DNA from: Archegozetes longisetosus
Lineage: Eukaryota > Arthropoda > Arachnida > Sarcoptiformes > Trhypochthoniidae
Assembly (NCBI GenBank): GCA_018873245.2
Contig: JAEMBT020000002.1
Span: 620,001-684,000, forward strand
Reading direction: 5' to 3'
DNA length: 64,000 nt
Notes under the pieces: generated by a model
The model's database searches: none
The model's input: only the letters and a program-made list of their open reading frames with translations
What the model was told of the DNA's origin: nothing
Program-made: the position numbers and the translations under genes
Shown: piece after piece, positions 1-10,688 of the stretch
How positions within the stretch are numbered: the stretch's first letter is position 1
Layout of the letters: each line of letters opens with the position of its first letter

Positions 1-181
1 AACCACTGAAAGCGGACCGTAGTTTGGTTACAATTTGAATTATCATTAACCCTTTAAGAACCAGGTGAGGTTCTAGTTTATCGTTTCTCTTAATTTTTGG
101 ATATATCATCTGAATAGGTCTAATTAAGATATAAAAAAAAGTTTCAGAATTTTAATTTGACCGGAAGTATTACTTACCGAA

Positions 182-199
182 TGTTACCATTTGGTAACA
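182..199. repeat. 18-bp palindromic subterminal motif, copy 1 of 3
   Basis: The sequence TGTTACCATTTGGTAACA is a near-perfect palindrome. It sits between the transposase stop and the left end of the piggyBac element. It is followed by CATTGGTCTC, the inverse of the GAGACCAATG that precedes copy 2, so the two copies form a longer subterminal inverted repeat. A transposase-binding role is inferred. Confidence 0.7.
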
Positions 200-256
200 T
201 TGGTCTCTCAATACAAGTTTCTTACAAATTTGATAAAACCATAGATTAATAGAAAT

Positions 257-1953
257 TCAATTATTTGTAGTTATAATTTTATGATAAATTGCAAAACAAT
301 TAACATGCAATCTCTTATCACAAGCTAAACATTTTTTTCTTATATTGCTCATGCATTGAGCACATCTTCCTTGAGTTGTTGGAATCAAATAGTGGTTATC
401 TGTAACTCTTGTTTCAATCAGAGGATTTGTTTTAGGTCCAGGTCTTGATATCATACTTTCTCTCATTTGAAGCAACAATTGTGTCACATTTCGTAGAAAC
501 TCAAGATGAGACAATTGCTGATCTTTTCGTGAATCTCTGTGTGGACTCTCCAACTTGCAATCAAAGCCATGTTCAATCCATTAGAGAATAGATTCCACCA
601 CCACTTCTTACTTCTTAATTGTGGTCTATAAGCACCTAAAAGCCTGTCCAAAAGATCCACTCCGCCCATTCCTTCGTTATATTTTTTATCAAATTAGGCT
701 GACAAATTTCAATTTTCTTTTTATCTTTTCTTGAATACCGTTTAGCCTTTCCAAGAGGTGAGTGTGAGAGATAATTAGAACCGATGGTAACAACTGAGTT
801 ATCATTCCAACGAACGAACTCGACTGTGCCATCATTTCGGTAATCATAAGAGCCTCTGATTTCTTTTTGAAGGTTTTGACGTCATTCAGAGGACAGTTAC
901 TCGTTCTACTATCCCGAACAGTTCCTGTAGCTCTGATTCTTTCTCTTTCAAATCTTTCAACAAATCATATGAAGTGAAAAGTTATCGAAAAAGATTTCAT
1001 GATTTGAAGGGTTTTTATCACTTCTATCATTTTATTTATAACTCGATGTCCAAGCGGTCCGTTTTCATCAGAGTCTCTACCAGAATATATTTGCATATTA
1101 TAAGGATAACCACCAGATGAGCAAAGCATCCAAATTTTGTAGCCGAATCTAATAGGTTTGCCTTTAATGAACATCTTGCAAGAGTGGTGTCCATAATAAG
1201 GAACCATTGATTCATCAATGCTTAGAGTTTCGTGAAAAATACCAAATTGAGTGAATTTTTCAATCAAATGTTGATAAAACGGCTGAATCTTTGCTAATTT
1301 GTCACCAGTTTTTATAGTCGAGTTGTCGACTAAATGAAAGTACTGTTTAATTTTCATGAATGAATTCTTAGACATAGTCTGAGAGACGATCGGGATATTC
1401 ATGTCAGGACTTGTGCTCCAATACATTTTTCATTTGGTACCGAATGATAGCCACTGAATAGTAAAAGTCCAAAAAACTGTGCGATTTGTTCTCCAGTTAT
1501 TTCGTATTGACATCCCCGTTGTAAAGCATAAAGTCTTGTTTGTAGAGCCAATTCTTGCATATAATCAAATGGTATAAATTTTATAAAAAGTTCTAATGGA
1601 GACAAAAATATCAATTCTGGATTTGATTCACATAGTTTTTGAGGTGTTGTTTGAGGTAACGGATTATCGTATGTGTTGATTCGTTTCCATTTCGGCGTTT
1701 CTCTTCTGTTCTTTGCTTTTACTATAACTTCATTCATAACTCCTTTTTCATGATGAAAGACAACTAATTCACCGCAAACATCTTGTGGCATAACTTGATT
1801 AAGTGTTTCATCATTTATGTCTTCTTCTTCGGTAACATTTCCGTCTTCACTCGGAGGAAGAATAGCCACATCAATGCTTTCGATATCACTATCCATGTCA
1901 TCGATAAGTCCTTCCATTTCGGCAACAGTTAGAACTCTTTTCCTATTAGACAT
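257..1953 (-). pseudogene. piggyBac transposase pseudogene
   Basis: This encodes a cut-and-paste transposase of the piggyBac superfamily (DDE/D fold). The first frame (1953-1399) gives an acidic N-terminus and the start of the core. It then shifts at about 1426 into a second frame beginning MYWSTSPDMN, which includes the first catalytic aspartate in IDESM. A second shift near 1000 is needed to recover the FDNF motif with the second aspartate. A further piece includes WNDNS with the third aspartate. The remainder continues as GGVDLLDRLLGAYRP (669-484) and a C-terminal cysteine-rich domain (RCAQC, KCLACDKRLHVNC) ending at 257. At least three frame breaks make it inactive. All expected blocks are still in order, so decay is recent to moderate. 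Confidence 0.9.
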
Positions 1954-2016
1954 CTATGGTTTTGTTTGTAAAGCAATGATTGATAATACTTCTGAAAACT
2001 ACTGACTTGAGACCAA

Positions 2017-2034
2017 TGTTACCATTTGGTAACA
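2017..2034. repeat. 18-bp palindromic subterminal motif, copy 2 of 3
   Basis: This is identical to copy 1 (TGTTACCATTTGGTAACA) and lies about 60 bp upstream of the transposase start codon. It is therefore in the promoter or subterminal region of the piggyBac element. The flank GAGACCAATG is shared in inverted form with copy 1. Confidence 0.7.
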
Positions 2035-2360
2035 CAATTTAAAAGAATCAAATTTTCATCAATAAACAAAATTTATTTAGAGTTTAAAAAATAGTTATAT
2101 AATATTGATTATATAACAGCTTATAACTTACTTTGATTTTAATTTTAGAATTTCTAAAATTTATTGAAAATAATTCCCGAAAAGTATAACTAATTGAAGT
2201 CGAAAAATAAAAATTTTCAAAAAGCCTTTAGATAAACACTTGTTGATATTTACTGATATTTTAATTATCAATTATTAGTTAGATATCTAATGACTATAAA
2301 AACAACAAATGCGGGACTTTTCAATGATTGCAAGTTATTTTTAAAAATATTCTAGACTCA

Positions 2361-2378
2361 TGTTACCATTTGGTAACA
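2361..2378. repeat. 18-bp palindromic subterminal motif, copy 3 of 3
   Basis: This is a third identical copy, 15 bp inside the right TTAA. Three perfect copies in a decayed element suggest a functional site for transposase binding or a hairpin, but that role is inferred from position only. Confidence 0.7.
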
Positions 2379-2470
2379 TCGAGGTCTAAAAGGTTAAATA
2401 GTTGAGATCAAAATTAAGCAAATATTAGTGAGGCTTAGAAATGTTAACCAATTCTACCATAAGTTGATGA

Positions 2471-3469
2471 CTAGTAACTAGTACTGCCTTCGCTCGCTTT
2501 GACAACTTCTTCCAATCGTTTATGGATACTTTCGATCAATCGATCAATAGCTTCCTGTCCGGTCTGTTCCCAACTTTTAAATAAAGCTTTTCTTGCAATC
2601 TGCAATAGATTTGCGGCCAGTTTGAGGTAAAAACAGTCCAATTCATACCACAAATGTTCGATTATAGCCTGGAGTTTGTGGTGGCATTCGATGTGTTCGA
2701 TCTGATTTTCTCCGAGCCAGTTCTTTGCGATAAGTGAAGTGTGTTTGGAGTTGTTATGAGATTGGGAGATAAAGTTATCGCCGATTCCTCATACATTCTA
2801 CACTCATGTATAAATGGTTCCAACATAAAGTTTAGAGTCCATTTTAGTGTTTATTTCGGCTAAATTGCCGATACCAGAGGCCGAAACACGTCCCCAAACC
2901 ATCACAGGAGGCGAGTATTTTGCATCAACTTCAATATTGTCTTTATTAAGCTCTACTTTTCGTTTTTTTACACTTTGATTCGTCTTTTCAATTTAATTAA
3001 ACTCGAATTTTGATTGGTCGAATGAAACGATTTTGTTTGAGAAGGCCAAGGCATGTTTAGGTATTTCTTTGTAAATGCGAGTCTTTTTATGCGATTCTTC
3101 TCACTTCTCTCTGGTCTCATACATACGATTCCACCAAAAAATGCTTTTCTTCTTATCACCACTTAGCTATAGATTCACTGCAATTGATATTTACGGATCG
3201 CAGATCTTGTTTCAATCTTTAGCCGCAATTCTCCAGTCCTTTGCCAAGTTTGTTGTAATTCTGTCATTATTTTGGTTTATTGTACAGCATTTTCTGTCAC
3301 TTCTTATTAAATTACGAACTGTTTCGAAAGTATTGATCACTTTTACGAATATAAACACATTCGGTACTGCATTCCATCATTTCGGCTATGGTATGATATG
3401 GTTTGCCCTCATTTCTCATCCGAAACATCTGAAGACTTGAGCTTCAGTAAACTCTCGTAATTTAACCAT
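2471..3469 (-). pseudogene. Tc1-like transposase pseudogene
   Basis: This is a Tc1-family transposase remnant. The start at 3469 gives MVKLREFTEAQVFR, followed by a frame change into a helix-turn-helix stretch (RNEGKPYHTIAEMMECS). The region 3162-2968 holds the start of the catalytic core (RIKRLAFTKKYLNMPW). Further down a VMVWGRVSASGIG block is the usual Tc1 MVWG..SASG motif. The last piece (2653-2471) ends LIESIHKRLEEVVKASEGSTSY, the usual Tc1 C-terminus. Several stops and frameshifts separate the parts. Clear terminal repeats were not found. Confidence 0.82.
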
Positions 3470-3671
3470 TTTTCAAGAAATGAATGAAATAAGAGGTAAT
3501 CACTAAAAATTCGCACAAACTTCAAAATACAACTACTTTTTCATTACTGAACAGAATTTAAAAAGTAATGCATGTTTTGAAAGAGCATTAAATAAGCTTT
3601 AGTTAAACATAAAATTTGGTAAATTTTCTACCGTTTTTCGAGCATTAGTCTTCATTTCTTCATGAGATACG

Positions 3672-4300
3672 CTATCGCTTCTGGGGAGTAATTTTACGTA
3701 ACTTTTGTCTCACGCGAGTCTTCGAATGATCAACACTTTTAGCTTCCCAGTCATTCTTATAAACGTTAGACTTAAGGAAATCCCAAAACTTGTCAATTGG
3801 TCGGACGAGGGGAACGTTTGGCGAGTTATGTGCGCGTTCGGCAAACTTCATATTAAACTTATTCAATATTGAGATCGTGTTCCTCACGTAATGGGCTGTT
3901 GTCAAATCCAGCCAAAAGACCTATTTGTCGTCTTCATCATGTTTCTTTAGGAATGGAACCAATCACTTCTCTATGCACTCTTTAGAATCAATTTATCAAT
4001 CAGTGGCACAGTTTTATAGGGCATAAATAAGCATCTATTCTGTGAAATCTCTTTCTTTCTATCAAAACTATTGATAGTACTTTCAATCATTTTATGGTTC
4101 ATTTTGATGACTTTACGGCCCGAACCATTGGATCTTTTTAATGGTATGTTTTTGTCTATACAACCAATTATATTATAAATCGATCGTCTTAAGTCTCATT
4201 TCAATAAAGTGCCTAACAGCGAGTGGCTTTTCCTTTTGTCTATGTTCTTATAAAATTGTCCGACGAGTTTTCTTTTCTTAAATTCGCTTAGCGATTCCAT
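3672..4300 (-). pseudogene. Tc1/mariner (IS630-type) transposase, internally deleted
   Basis: The N-terminal part starts with MESLSEFKKRKLVGQF at 4300 and includes a basic RSNGSGRKV segment of the DNA-binding domain. It then joins to the late catalytic domain: VFWLDLTTAHYVRNTIS carries the second aspartate region, and NSPNVPLVRPIDKFWDFLK is the Tc1/mariner 'NPPN.P..RPIE.FW' block. The middle, which should hold the first catalytic aspartate, is missing. There are in-frame stops in both parts. This is an internally deleted derivative. Confidence 0.78.
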
Positions 4301-4560
4301 GGTTACAACTGGGAGGTCTAAGAATTTGTTCGTTTGATATTCCAAAACTACAAATTCATACGAATCGAACGAAGTATAGCTTACTGTGACGCTCGTTTTT
4401 CATCTTATTTTACTAGCGTTGGAATTCTGTGCAAACTTTTAGTAATAAGTATTTATTAACCTATTCTTTGATAATTCTGTGACATCACTGTGTAGACAGC
4501 ACGCGCACTCACTTTACTGTGTCCGATATCGCGCAAAATACTTCAAAATTGAAAATTATG

Positions 4561-5230
4561 ATTAACAATTAAGAGTACCAATAATTAAGTAAAGTGGGAG
4601 CTAAACATAAGAAATAACATCAGAACAATACCAAAACAATAACAAGACAACAAAAATAACAATAATTTAAATTACCAGTCAAAATTGATTTGCTTGTAAT
4701 GTGATACGCGCTATTGGCTACCCAGTTATGAAGCACTACCGCTTTTATTTACATTGCTTAATCAAGTTCAGTCTAAGTGATTCAATCAATATTAAAACAA
4801 ATAAGTTTACCTCGTAATCAGGAAAATATGATTAAAATCTATCTATAATTTTCAGACTTTTGGTGTTTAGCTTTAAAAAGCATCAAAAATTTGAAGTATC
4901 ATTTAAAAACCAATGAAACTTAGAATATTTTGAATTTTTCGAACATTTAAATCATACGAATCGAGCACAAGAACAATAGATATTTAATAGCACCGGGAAA
5001 TTACATCATATAAGTTTCGACTTAACTATTGTAAATACTATCAAATAAAAGTCCAATTATTGAATTGTTAGAGTAAGAAATATTTTTCGAATTGAATTTA
5101 TTTGAGTCAAGTCTCAAACATACAGATAAATAATAGTTTTATTATAAGCTAACATATCAAACGATTATGACTTTAATCAATCATTTTTAACAAATAGAAT
5201 ATTTATTGATTTGATAAATTTTTAAATGAG
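4561..5230. other. Intergenic, no gene seen
   Basis: AT-rich sequence between the transposon block and the first secreted-protein gene. No coding or repeat signal was recognised. Confidence 0.5.
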
Positions 5231-5237
5231 CAATGAA

Positions 5238-6130
5238 TTAAACATCTTTGATAACTGTTTCTTTATTTTGCTCATCCTCTTCTCCTGATTCATAACTACT
5301 GTTTCCCATATGCTGTCCATCATCCCCTTTAACAATTGTTCCCTCGTCTTCAGGCAAAGGCCCAGAATCATCAACAGGTTCTTCACTATGGTTGCTATGA
5401 CTATCATCCTCAGAAACATTACTATCATCAGCAGTCGGATCAGAGGAAGGCGTAGTCTGAACCTCATTTGCAGCTATACTAGTCGTAGAATTAGCTAATG
5501 TTGAACTTTCAGAGCCTGTAGTCAGGCTCAAATTGCCCGAAACTACTGTCTGAGAAACGTTTTCTCTGCTAATAGGACTCGGAATAGTTGTCACATTCAA
5601 ATCTTCCCTCACACTGTTCGAACTATTATTCAAAGCCTGCGTCGTGATCACAGCCTCATCTCTAATAGTTGTGGTTGTAGACAAAGTTGTGGTAGTATTC
5701 ATGGGTTTAGCAGTTGTCCTATTCTTGCCATTTTTACCCCTATTTCGTTTTTTATTCTTTTTTTTATTTCTATTATTCTTCTTACGGCGGTTTACATTCT
5801 TTTTCTTATATCTTTTCCCAAGTTTTCTCTTATTGTTATTGACATTGTTGGAGCCAGATTTTTGTCTATCATCTTTCAAGTGGATATAAACGTGAACATC
5901 ATTACTGCTTCTTCGAGTACGAACAAGTTTCTCCTCTACTCCGGAATTGGTTCTTTCTTCAACTTCGGTGTTCTTAGAATTTTCTGACAGAAAATTCAGA
6001 GACTTATTTAACAGAATTAATTTTATTTCTAATACATACTATACTCACTATCGTTCGCATCAACTATAGGAATACTAATCCAGATTAGAGTAAGTGATAG
6101 GCAAAACAAAAGTATAATTAAACCATTCAT
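5238..6130 (-). CDS. Secreted low-complexity Lys/Asn- and Thr/Ser-rich protein (two exons)
   Basis: The function is not recognised. Exon 1 is 6130-6049 and exon 2 is 5983-5238, with a 65-bp GTGAGT...CAG intron in phase 1, giving 275 residues. Exon 1 is almost entirely a hydrophobic signal peptide (MNGLIILLFC onward, ending near VDAND). The mature protein has an Arg-rich stretch (LVRTRRSS). A strongly basic Lys/Asn/Arg run follows, then a Thr/Ser-rich region with NTTTTL-type runs that would suit O-glycosylation. The tail is acidic (SEDDSHSNHSEEP, ESGEEDEQ). The split of charge between middle and tail is notable. Similar small secreted genes lie just downstream on the same strand. A role in a secreted matrix, saliva or silk is possible but unproven. 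Confidence 0.7.
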
Positions 6131-6567
6131 TGCTTAAAACAGTTTCATAGTAATAGTCGAGAAAAATTTACTTCAGTTTTAATGATTGTCATGACTTTTT
6201 GCCTCTAGATTCAAAGATTTTTCAGCTTGCTCGAAAAGTTTAGAAAAAATGCTTAATTCAATATTTAAACCTAATAGATGTTGAGTACTTTTCCGATATA
6301 GCAAACAAAGCTAATTAATTCTAATTAAATTACTTTTTAATGAGTTTTTAGTCGAGAACAACTGTTCAAACAATTATTACATTAGTCGAGGGTCTATTCA
6401 ATTTTTAAAAAGTTAATTAGGCCCAAATCAAAAGTAACTTTGAGTATATAAAAAATCTTTCTAAATCAAAGTTTATTAAAAATAGTTGAGCGAAATTTGA
6501 TAAAACATAGTAATTATTCCAATGAGTCCCTAGTCAAGATCTAACAATAGCTAAAACTTCAAATAAA

Positions 6568-6837
6568 TTAGTCGTTAGTCTCACTATCGATGCTATCGTT
6601 TACGTCACTTTCTGTATAAGAACCATCAGTAGTCGAGTCTTGAACCAATGGATCAGTTTCTGATATGATCGAAGCTGTTGTCTCTTCCGAATCGATTTCT
6701 TTATTGATAAAAGAAAAAGTGATTGCTTATGAAAGTGAAATGTTTTCACAGTAAATACCTTCAGCTTTATTAACGCAAATAAAGTTAATGAGAATAAACA
6801 CAAACAATAATAGTTTTATAATAGTTTTCAGATTCAT
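6568..6837 (-). CDS. Small acidic secreted protein (two exons)
   Basis: The function is not recognised. Exon 1 (6837-6759) encodes MNLKTIIKLLLFVFILINF and a short tail, a signal peptide ending near NKAE. A 60-bp GTATTT...AAG intron in phase 1 leads to exon 2 (6698-6568). The product is 69 residues. The mature part is acidic and Ser/Thr-rich (ETTASIISETDPLVQD, SDVNDSIDSETND). The one-exon signal peptide followed by a phase 1 intron is the same design as the gene immediately downstream at 5238-6130. A short paralogue is therefore plausible. Confidence 0.6.
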
Positions 6838-7590
6838 TTTCAACTACTTCTGAGTTAATGATTTTTAGCTATAAATGCTTCAGATCAGAAAATAGTCTAT
6901 ATTTGAAGACAGATTTTTAAACATTGAAATCGATGTGTGCGTCAATAGACAAATTCTTAAGCGGTTCTAATTTGAACTATAGCAACGGTTCGGTTGTCTC
7001 TAATTTTCAGCTGAAAATAGTATTTCTAGAAAATTATCTTTTGCTCAAAACTTTTTATTATCTTTTTACTATGAATTTGCATCAAACTATACTTATTTTT
7101 GTGATAAAGTCTTATAAAGTTTAAAAATAGCAATTCGGGCTTAGAAAAGTTTTTATTTCAAGTCAATCACAATTGAGATAAGATACGCGAAAATTTTGCG
7201 ATCATCGACAAGTTTATGGTCATTTATATTTTGACTAATTCAAAACTAATCAACTATATAGTAAAACTTGTCGTGGAAGGTCAAAACTGCAGCCAAATTG
7301 AGCCCGTTATCAATCGTGCGTTACTTACCTCAAAGTTATTTTGTATAAATTTAAGACTTGCAAACAAACAGTTCTTTCATAATAAGATTAACATTAATCT
7401 AAACAATTATTTCAAATTTAAATAAAAAATTTTGAAAAATTTGTTCTCAGATTGAACTAATAAACAGTTTTGAAAATGTAAAAGTTATTTGAGAACATTA
7501 ATTATTATTGATAACCTAAAAACGTAAAATTGATTTACAGAAAAATACAATCATTTAAAAGCAAATATAAGATCAAAAATTACAATTCAA
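6838..7590. other. Intergenic, no convincing gene
   Basis: Short plus-strand open frames at 6924-7124 and 7216-7425 have no signal peptide, domain or splice support. I regard them as chance. Confidence 0.5.
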
Positions 7591-7974
7591 TTATTGTTTA
7601 ATCGCAACCAAAAGACTAATTGCGGCACTAATTGTAGTCATGATAAGAGATGCTTCCAAGAGAAAATTTTCGACAACTTTTCCAAACAGTACCGAAGCCA
7701 AAACAATACTAAAAGCCATTAAACTGTATATAAAACTAAATTGTTTCGAGTAGTGGTAACCAAATTGACCCAAAATGGCACAAATTTGCCCAAAAAAGCA
7801 TGAAACCATTGTTAACAAACCGTAAGTCATATTGAATCGATCTAAAGATAAAATAATGTACACGTTTAGGAACAGGTTTAGCGTTGTTATCAACAGGAGG
7901 ATAGCTCTGAGCCAAATCAATAGATTTGACGAATTTGTTACATTTTTATTTATTGTTTTCATAACTTCAAACAA
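7591..7974 (-). CDS. Small four-span membrane protein
   Basis: A single uninterrupted frame of 127 residues. I do not recognise the family. Four hydrophobic segments are visible, at roughly residues 18-38 (LLIWLRAILLLITTLNLFL), 50-70 (YGLLTMVSCFFGQICAILG), 78-98 (FSFIYSLMAFSIVLASVLFG) and 105-125 (LLEASLIMTTISAAISLLVA). The N-terminus is polar with two potential N-glycosylation sites before the first span. It lies among small secreted-protein genes on the same strand. It could be a stand-alone gene or an exon of a longer gene. Confidence 0.5.
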   Translation of the reverse strand: MFEVMKTINKNVTNSSNLLIWLRAILLLITTLNLFLNVYIILSLDRFNMTYGLLTMVSCFFGQICAILGQFGYHYSKQFSFIYSLMAFSIVLASVLFGKVVENFLLEASLIMTTISAAISLLVAIKQ

Positions 7975-8427
7975 CAGTTTGTTTTGTATTTTGTTTGTAA
8001 ACTAATTTTTTGGTCTATCACGTGCCAAACAATTATGAGCCACTTTTACAAACAACGTTACGATTATTTTCATATTTTCAGCCTCAAGTAGTTTCGTCTT
8101 TCACTCTTTTCTAATTTGATAACTTTTGTCCTTATACTGAAATATCGATTAGATTTTCTGTACCCACCATGATTATTACGAGGAACATTCACTTTTTGTA
8201 CCTATTTCTCAGTAATTCATATTTTTTGATCCACTCTTTTCTTCACTCGTTAGAAAAGTATTTTGTTTCGATATTAAATCTCTTTAAGGGTCAAGTTTGA
8301 ACTCATATTGATTAAGAATAATGAAACACGAAACCAGGTTGCAATTCGAAATAAAGAATCAAATAAAATACTATGAAACTTTGAATTTTGTCAATAATTT
8401 AATCTATATTGATGATTCATTTGAAAA
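7975..8427. other. Intergenic, nothing recognised
   Basis: AT-rich spacer between the four-span protein gene and the next secreted-protein gene. No coding or repeat signal was seen. Confidence 0.5.
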
Positions 8428-8931
8428 TTAATTTTTAACATTAATGTTGACATTAACATTATTATAATTTTGGTTCTTGTTGGTGTACTTTCTTTTTCTC
8501 TTATTATTTTTATTATTATTAACACCATTGTTGGGATGATAAACAGTTGTAACTTCAGGTGCAACTGTTGCCAAAGTTTGAGTTACGACAACGGTTGGCG
8601 TCCAAGCAGTAGTTGTATAGCTAGCAGGGAGAGTTGTATTTGAAGGATTATCCTCACTTCTAGCTATCATTCCTTTACTTTTCCTCAAATTATTGCCACT
8701 TTTACTCAGCTTTTTATTTGAATTATTACTTTTTCGCAGAGATTTAGTCTTGGCTTCATTTTTACGTTGATTTGCGTTCAAATTATTTTTAACATGAGAA
8801 TTTCCCGAATTTACAGACCTTTGAGCTAGTTTTGATTTATTTGGAGTTTTATTTTGAGCTTCAGAAACATCGATAAGAGTTATTAGTAATAGTACAGAAA
8901 CACAGATTAGTGGAAATAATGAGCCACTCAT
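8428..8931 (-). CDS. Secreted basic Asn/Lys-rich protein
   Basis: An intronless frame of 167 residues that opens with a clear signal peptide (MSGSLFPLICVSVLLLITLI, cleavage near VSEAQ). The mature chain is very basic and rich in Asn, Lys and Ser (KSLRKSNNSNKKLSKSG). A central Thr/Val segment follows (YTTTAWTPTVVVTQTLATV). It ends in an Asn-rich repeat-like tail (NNGVNNNKNNKRKRKY, NNVNVNINV). The composition resembles the protein at 5238-6130, a Lys/Asn block plus a Thr-rich block, in a different order. The function is unknown. Low-complexity secreted proteins of this kind are common among arthropod salivary, cuticular or silk products. Confidence 0.65.
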   Translation of the reverse strand: MSGSLFPLICVSVLLLITLIDVSEAQNKTPNKSKLAQRSVNSGNSHVKNNLNANQRKNEAKTKSLRKSNNSNKKLSKSGNNLRKSKGMIARSEDNPSNTTLPASYTTTAWTPTVVVTQTLATVAPEVTTVYHPNNGVNNNKNNKRKRKYTNKNQNYNNVNVNINVKN

Positions 8932-10300
8932 TGTTCTGAAATCACTAACGTTTGAGACTGATGGACAAGTGGATTAAATATTGAAAGTTTCGTGATTTAC
9001 TGTAGTTAAATAACAGATGTGGTAAGCAAATAAAATCTCTGACGAGTAAGAATTTGTGTGTTTATTTCGAAATCTTTTCAATTTAATGAAGTTTTACTTT
9101 GTAATCCAAAATTCTAATCTTTTCAATTTTAAAACAATATTATATTTTAAAGTCTAAAGAGAAAAGTTGAAAATTTAAAGTTTAATTAACGAATGAAATT
9201 AGAATGCATTCATACTTTTTAGTTAACATAAACATCTTTTTTATGAAACGATTATTGATTTTTCAATTTAAAAATTGATTTTTATTCAGATCTTAAAGTC
9301 AATTTTCGGGATTATGTTTTAAACCAAATAATTTGATATCTAAATATCAAGCAGAAAAGTGAAACTATAGCTTTGATATTTATAGTATTAAGCTTTATTT
9401 CAACTTAAGTTCAAAGTGATTATGGATAATAGCGTAGTTATGAACATTCTATTGACGAAATTAGTAATAAAACTGAGAGTTATGATAAAAAGGAAGACTA
9501 TAACTATGAAGATCTGTGTTCTGTAGATACAGTTATTGACCAGTATAACCTGAAATGTGTTTTCCAGGTTATGAGAATAAACATAAAGATATTAAGCATA
9601 GACTGAGTCATATTAAGTTCATCAAACAACTGCAATAATAAAACGTTTACATCAAGACTCACAAAATGTGAGCAGAAAACTAGAATCAATTATGAAGATA
9701 GTTAAGATACGATGTCTGAAATTCTGCCGTCAATTGGCTTACCCCATGCATAGTTGTATTATATCGTTGGCCAGAATTGGTCAGTCTCTACAAAACGAAG
9801 AACTTTGGACTCTCAAATTTAAGCTTTGAAACTATAGAACATGCTGGAAGAAACTGAAATTAGTTTTAAAGACTCATCTTACACGAAATCTGATATTTTC
9901 CAATAGTTTTGGAATCTATACCTTCGATGTCAACTGGAATCCTTGAATTTTCGAGTTTACCTTTCAGTGAATACGATGAATGTCTCAGTATTAGGAGCCC
10001 AGAAGAGTTGAATAACCTATGATTTATGGACAATATTTTCATTGACAACTGTATTATCGCTTCCTCCAAAAAAAACTCTTATCAACCCAGAGAATCTCTC
10101 GATGACTCTCTTGGACTTAGGTTTAGAAATTTCGTGAGTTCATTCAAAAAAGAGGGAATCGATGGTTTGGAAGAACTAAAAAATGAGTTTATGTTTATGT
10201 CAAGTGATGGGAGTTTTCGACTTTCTTCTTATACTATCGAAGCTTACTTAATATTAATTAGACAAATAATGCGATAGGATTTCGAAGCATTTCTATCGGT
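8932..10300 (+). pseudogene. Decayed open-frame fragments, identity unknown
   Basis: Most of this stretch is noncoding. On the plus strand two pieces look like old coding sequence. One at about 9470-9570 reads ESYDKKEDYNYEDLCSVDTV. The other at 10026-10277 is 83 residues reading MDNIFIDNCIIASSKKNSYQ onward. They may belong to one broken gene or transposon, but no family was recognised and no splice sites join them. Confidence 0.25.
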
Positions 10301-10688
10301 ATTTGTTTGCCAACCACTTGTAGACCTAAATATGTTGAGCATACTATAAATAAATGTAAGCCTTTCAGCGGATCCTTGATATTTGAGCATAAGATTCATC
10401 ATTCTAATGAATGTGAAGTTATTTCAGATAATTTATTAATTATGAAGCTTTCAATTCAAGATCTTAGAAGCTAGTCACTTTAAATAAACCAATCGTAAAG
10501 AGTAACGTTGCCCTCAAAGCTAGTTTCATTTGTGACAGAGAATGAGACGCAGTTGATTCCTCAGTAAATCTGTCAATTTGTTGCTTGAAATATATTATTG
10601 ATGTGAAATTTAGTTAAGAATCAAATTTTCATATTATAAGAGCACTTTTTAATCAGATAATAACTTTTTTCACCAAATTTGGAATATA

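Larger units (their letters stand above)
46..2397 (-). mobile_element. piggyBac-type DNA transposon, decayed
   Basis: The element is bounded by TTAA at both ends (46-49 and 2394-2397), the known target site of piggyBac elements. Just inside, the ends read as short inverted repeats, TTAACCCTTTA on the left and TTAACCTTTTA on the right strand. An 18-bp near-palindrome, TGTTACCATTTGGTAACA, occurs three times near the ends (182-199, 2017-2034, 2361-2378). It carries a broken transposase on the minus strand. The element length of about 2.35 kb is usual for the family. Confidence 0.88.

Noticed and set aside
5644..5889. Hydrophobic plus-strand frame opposite the Lys-rich secreted protein
   Set aside because: Phe/Leu runs arise as the complement of Lys/Asn codons.
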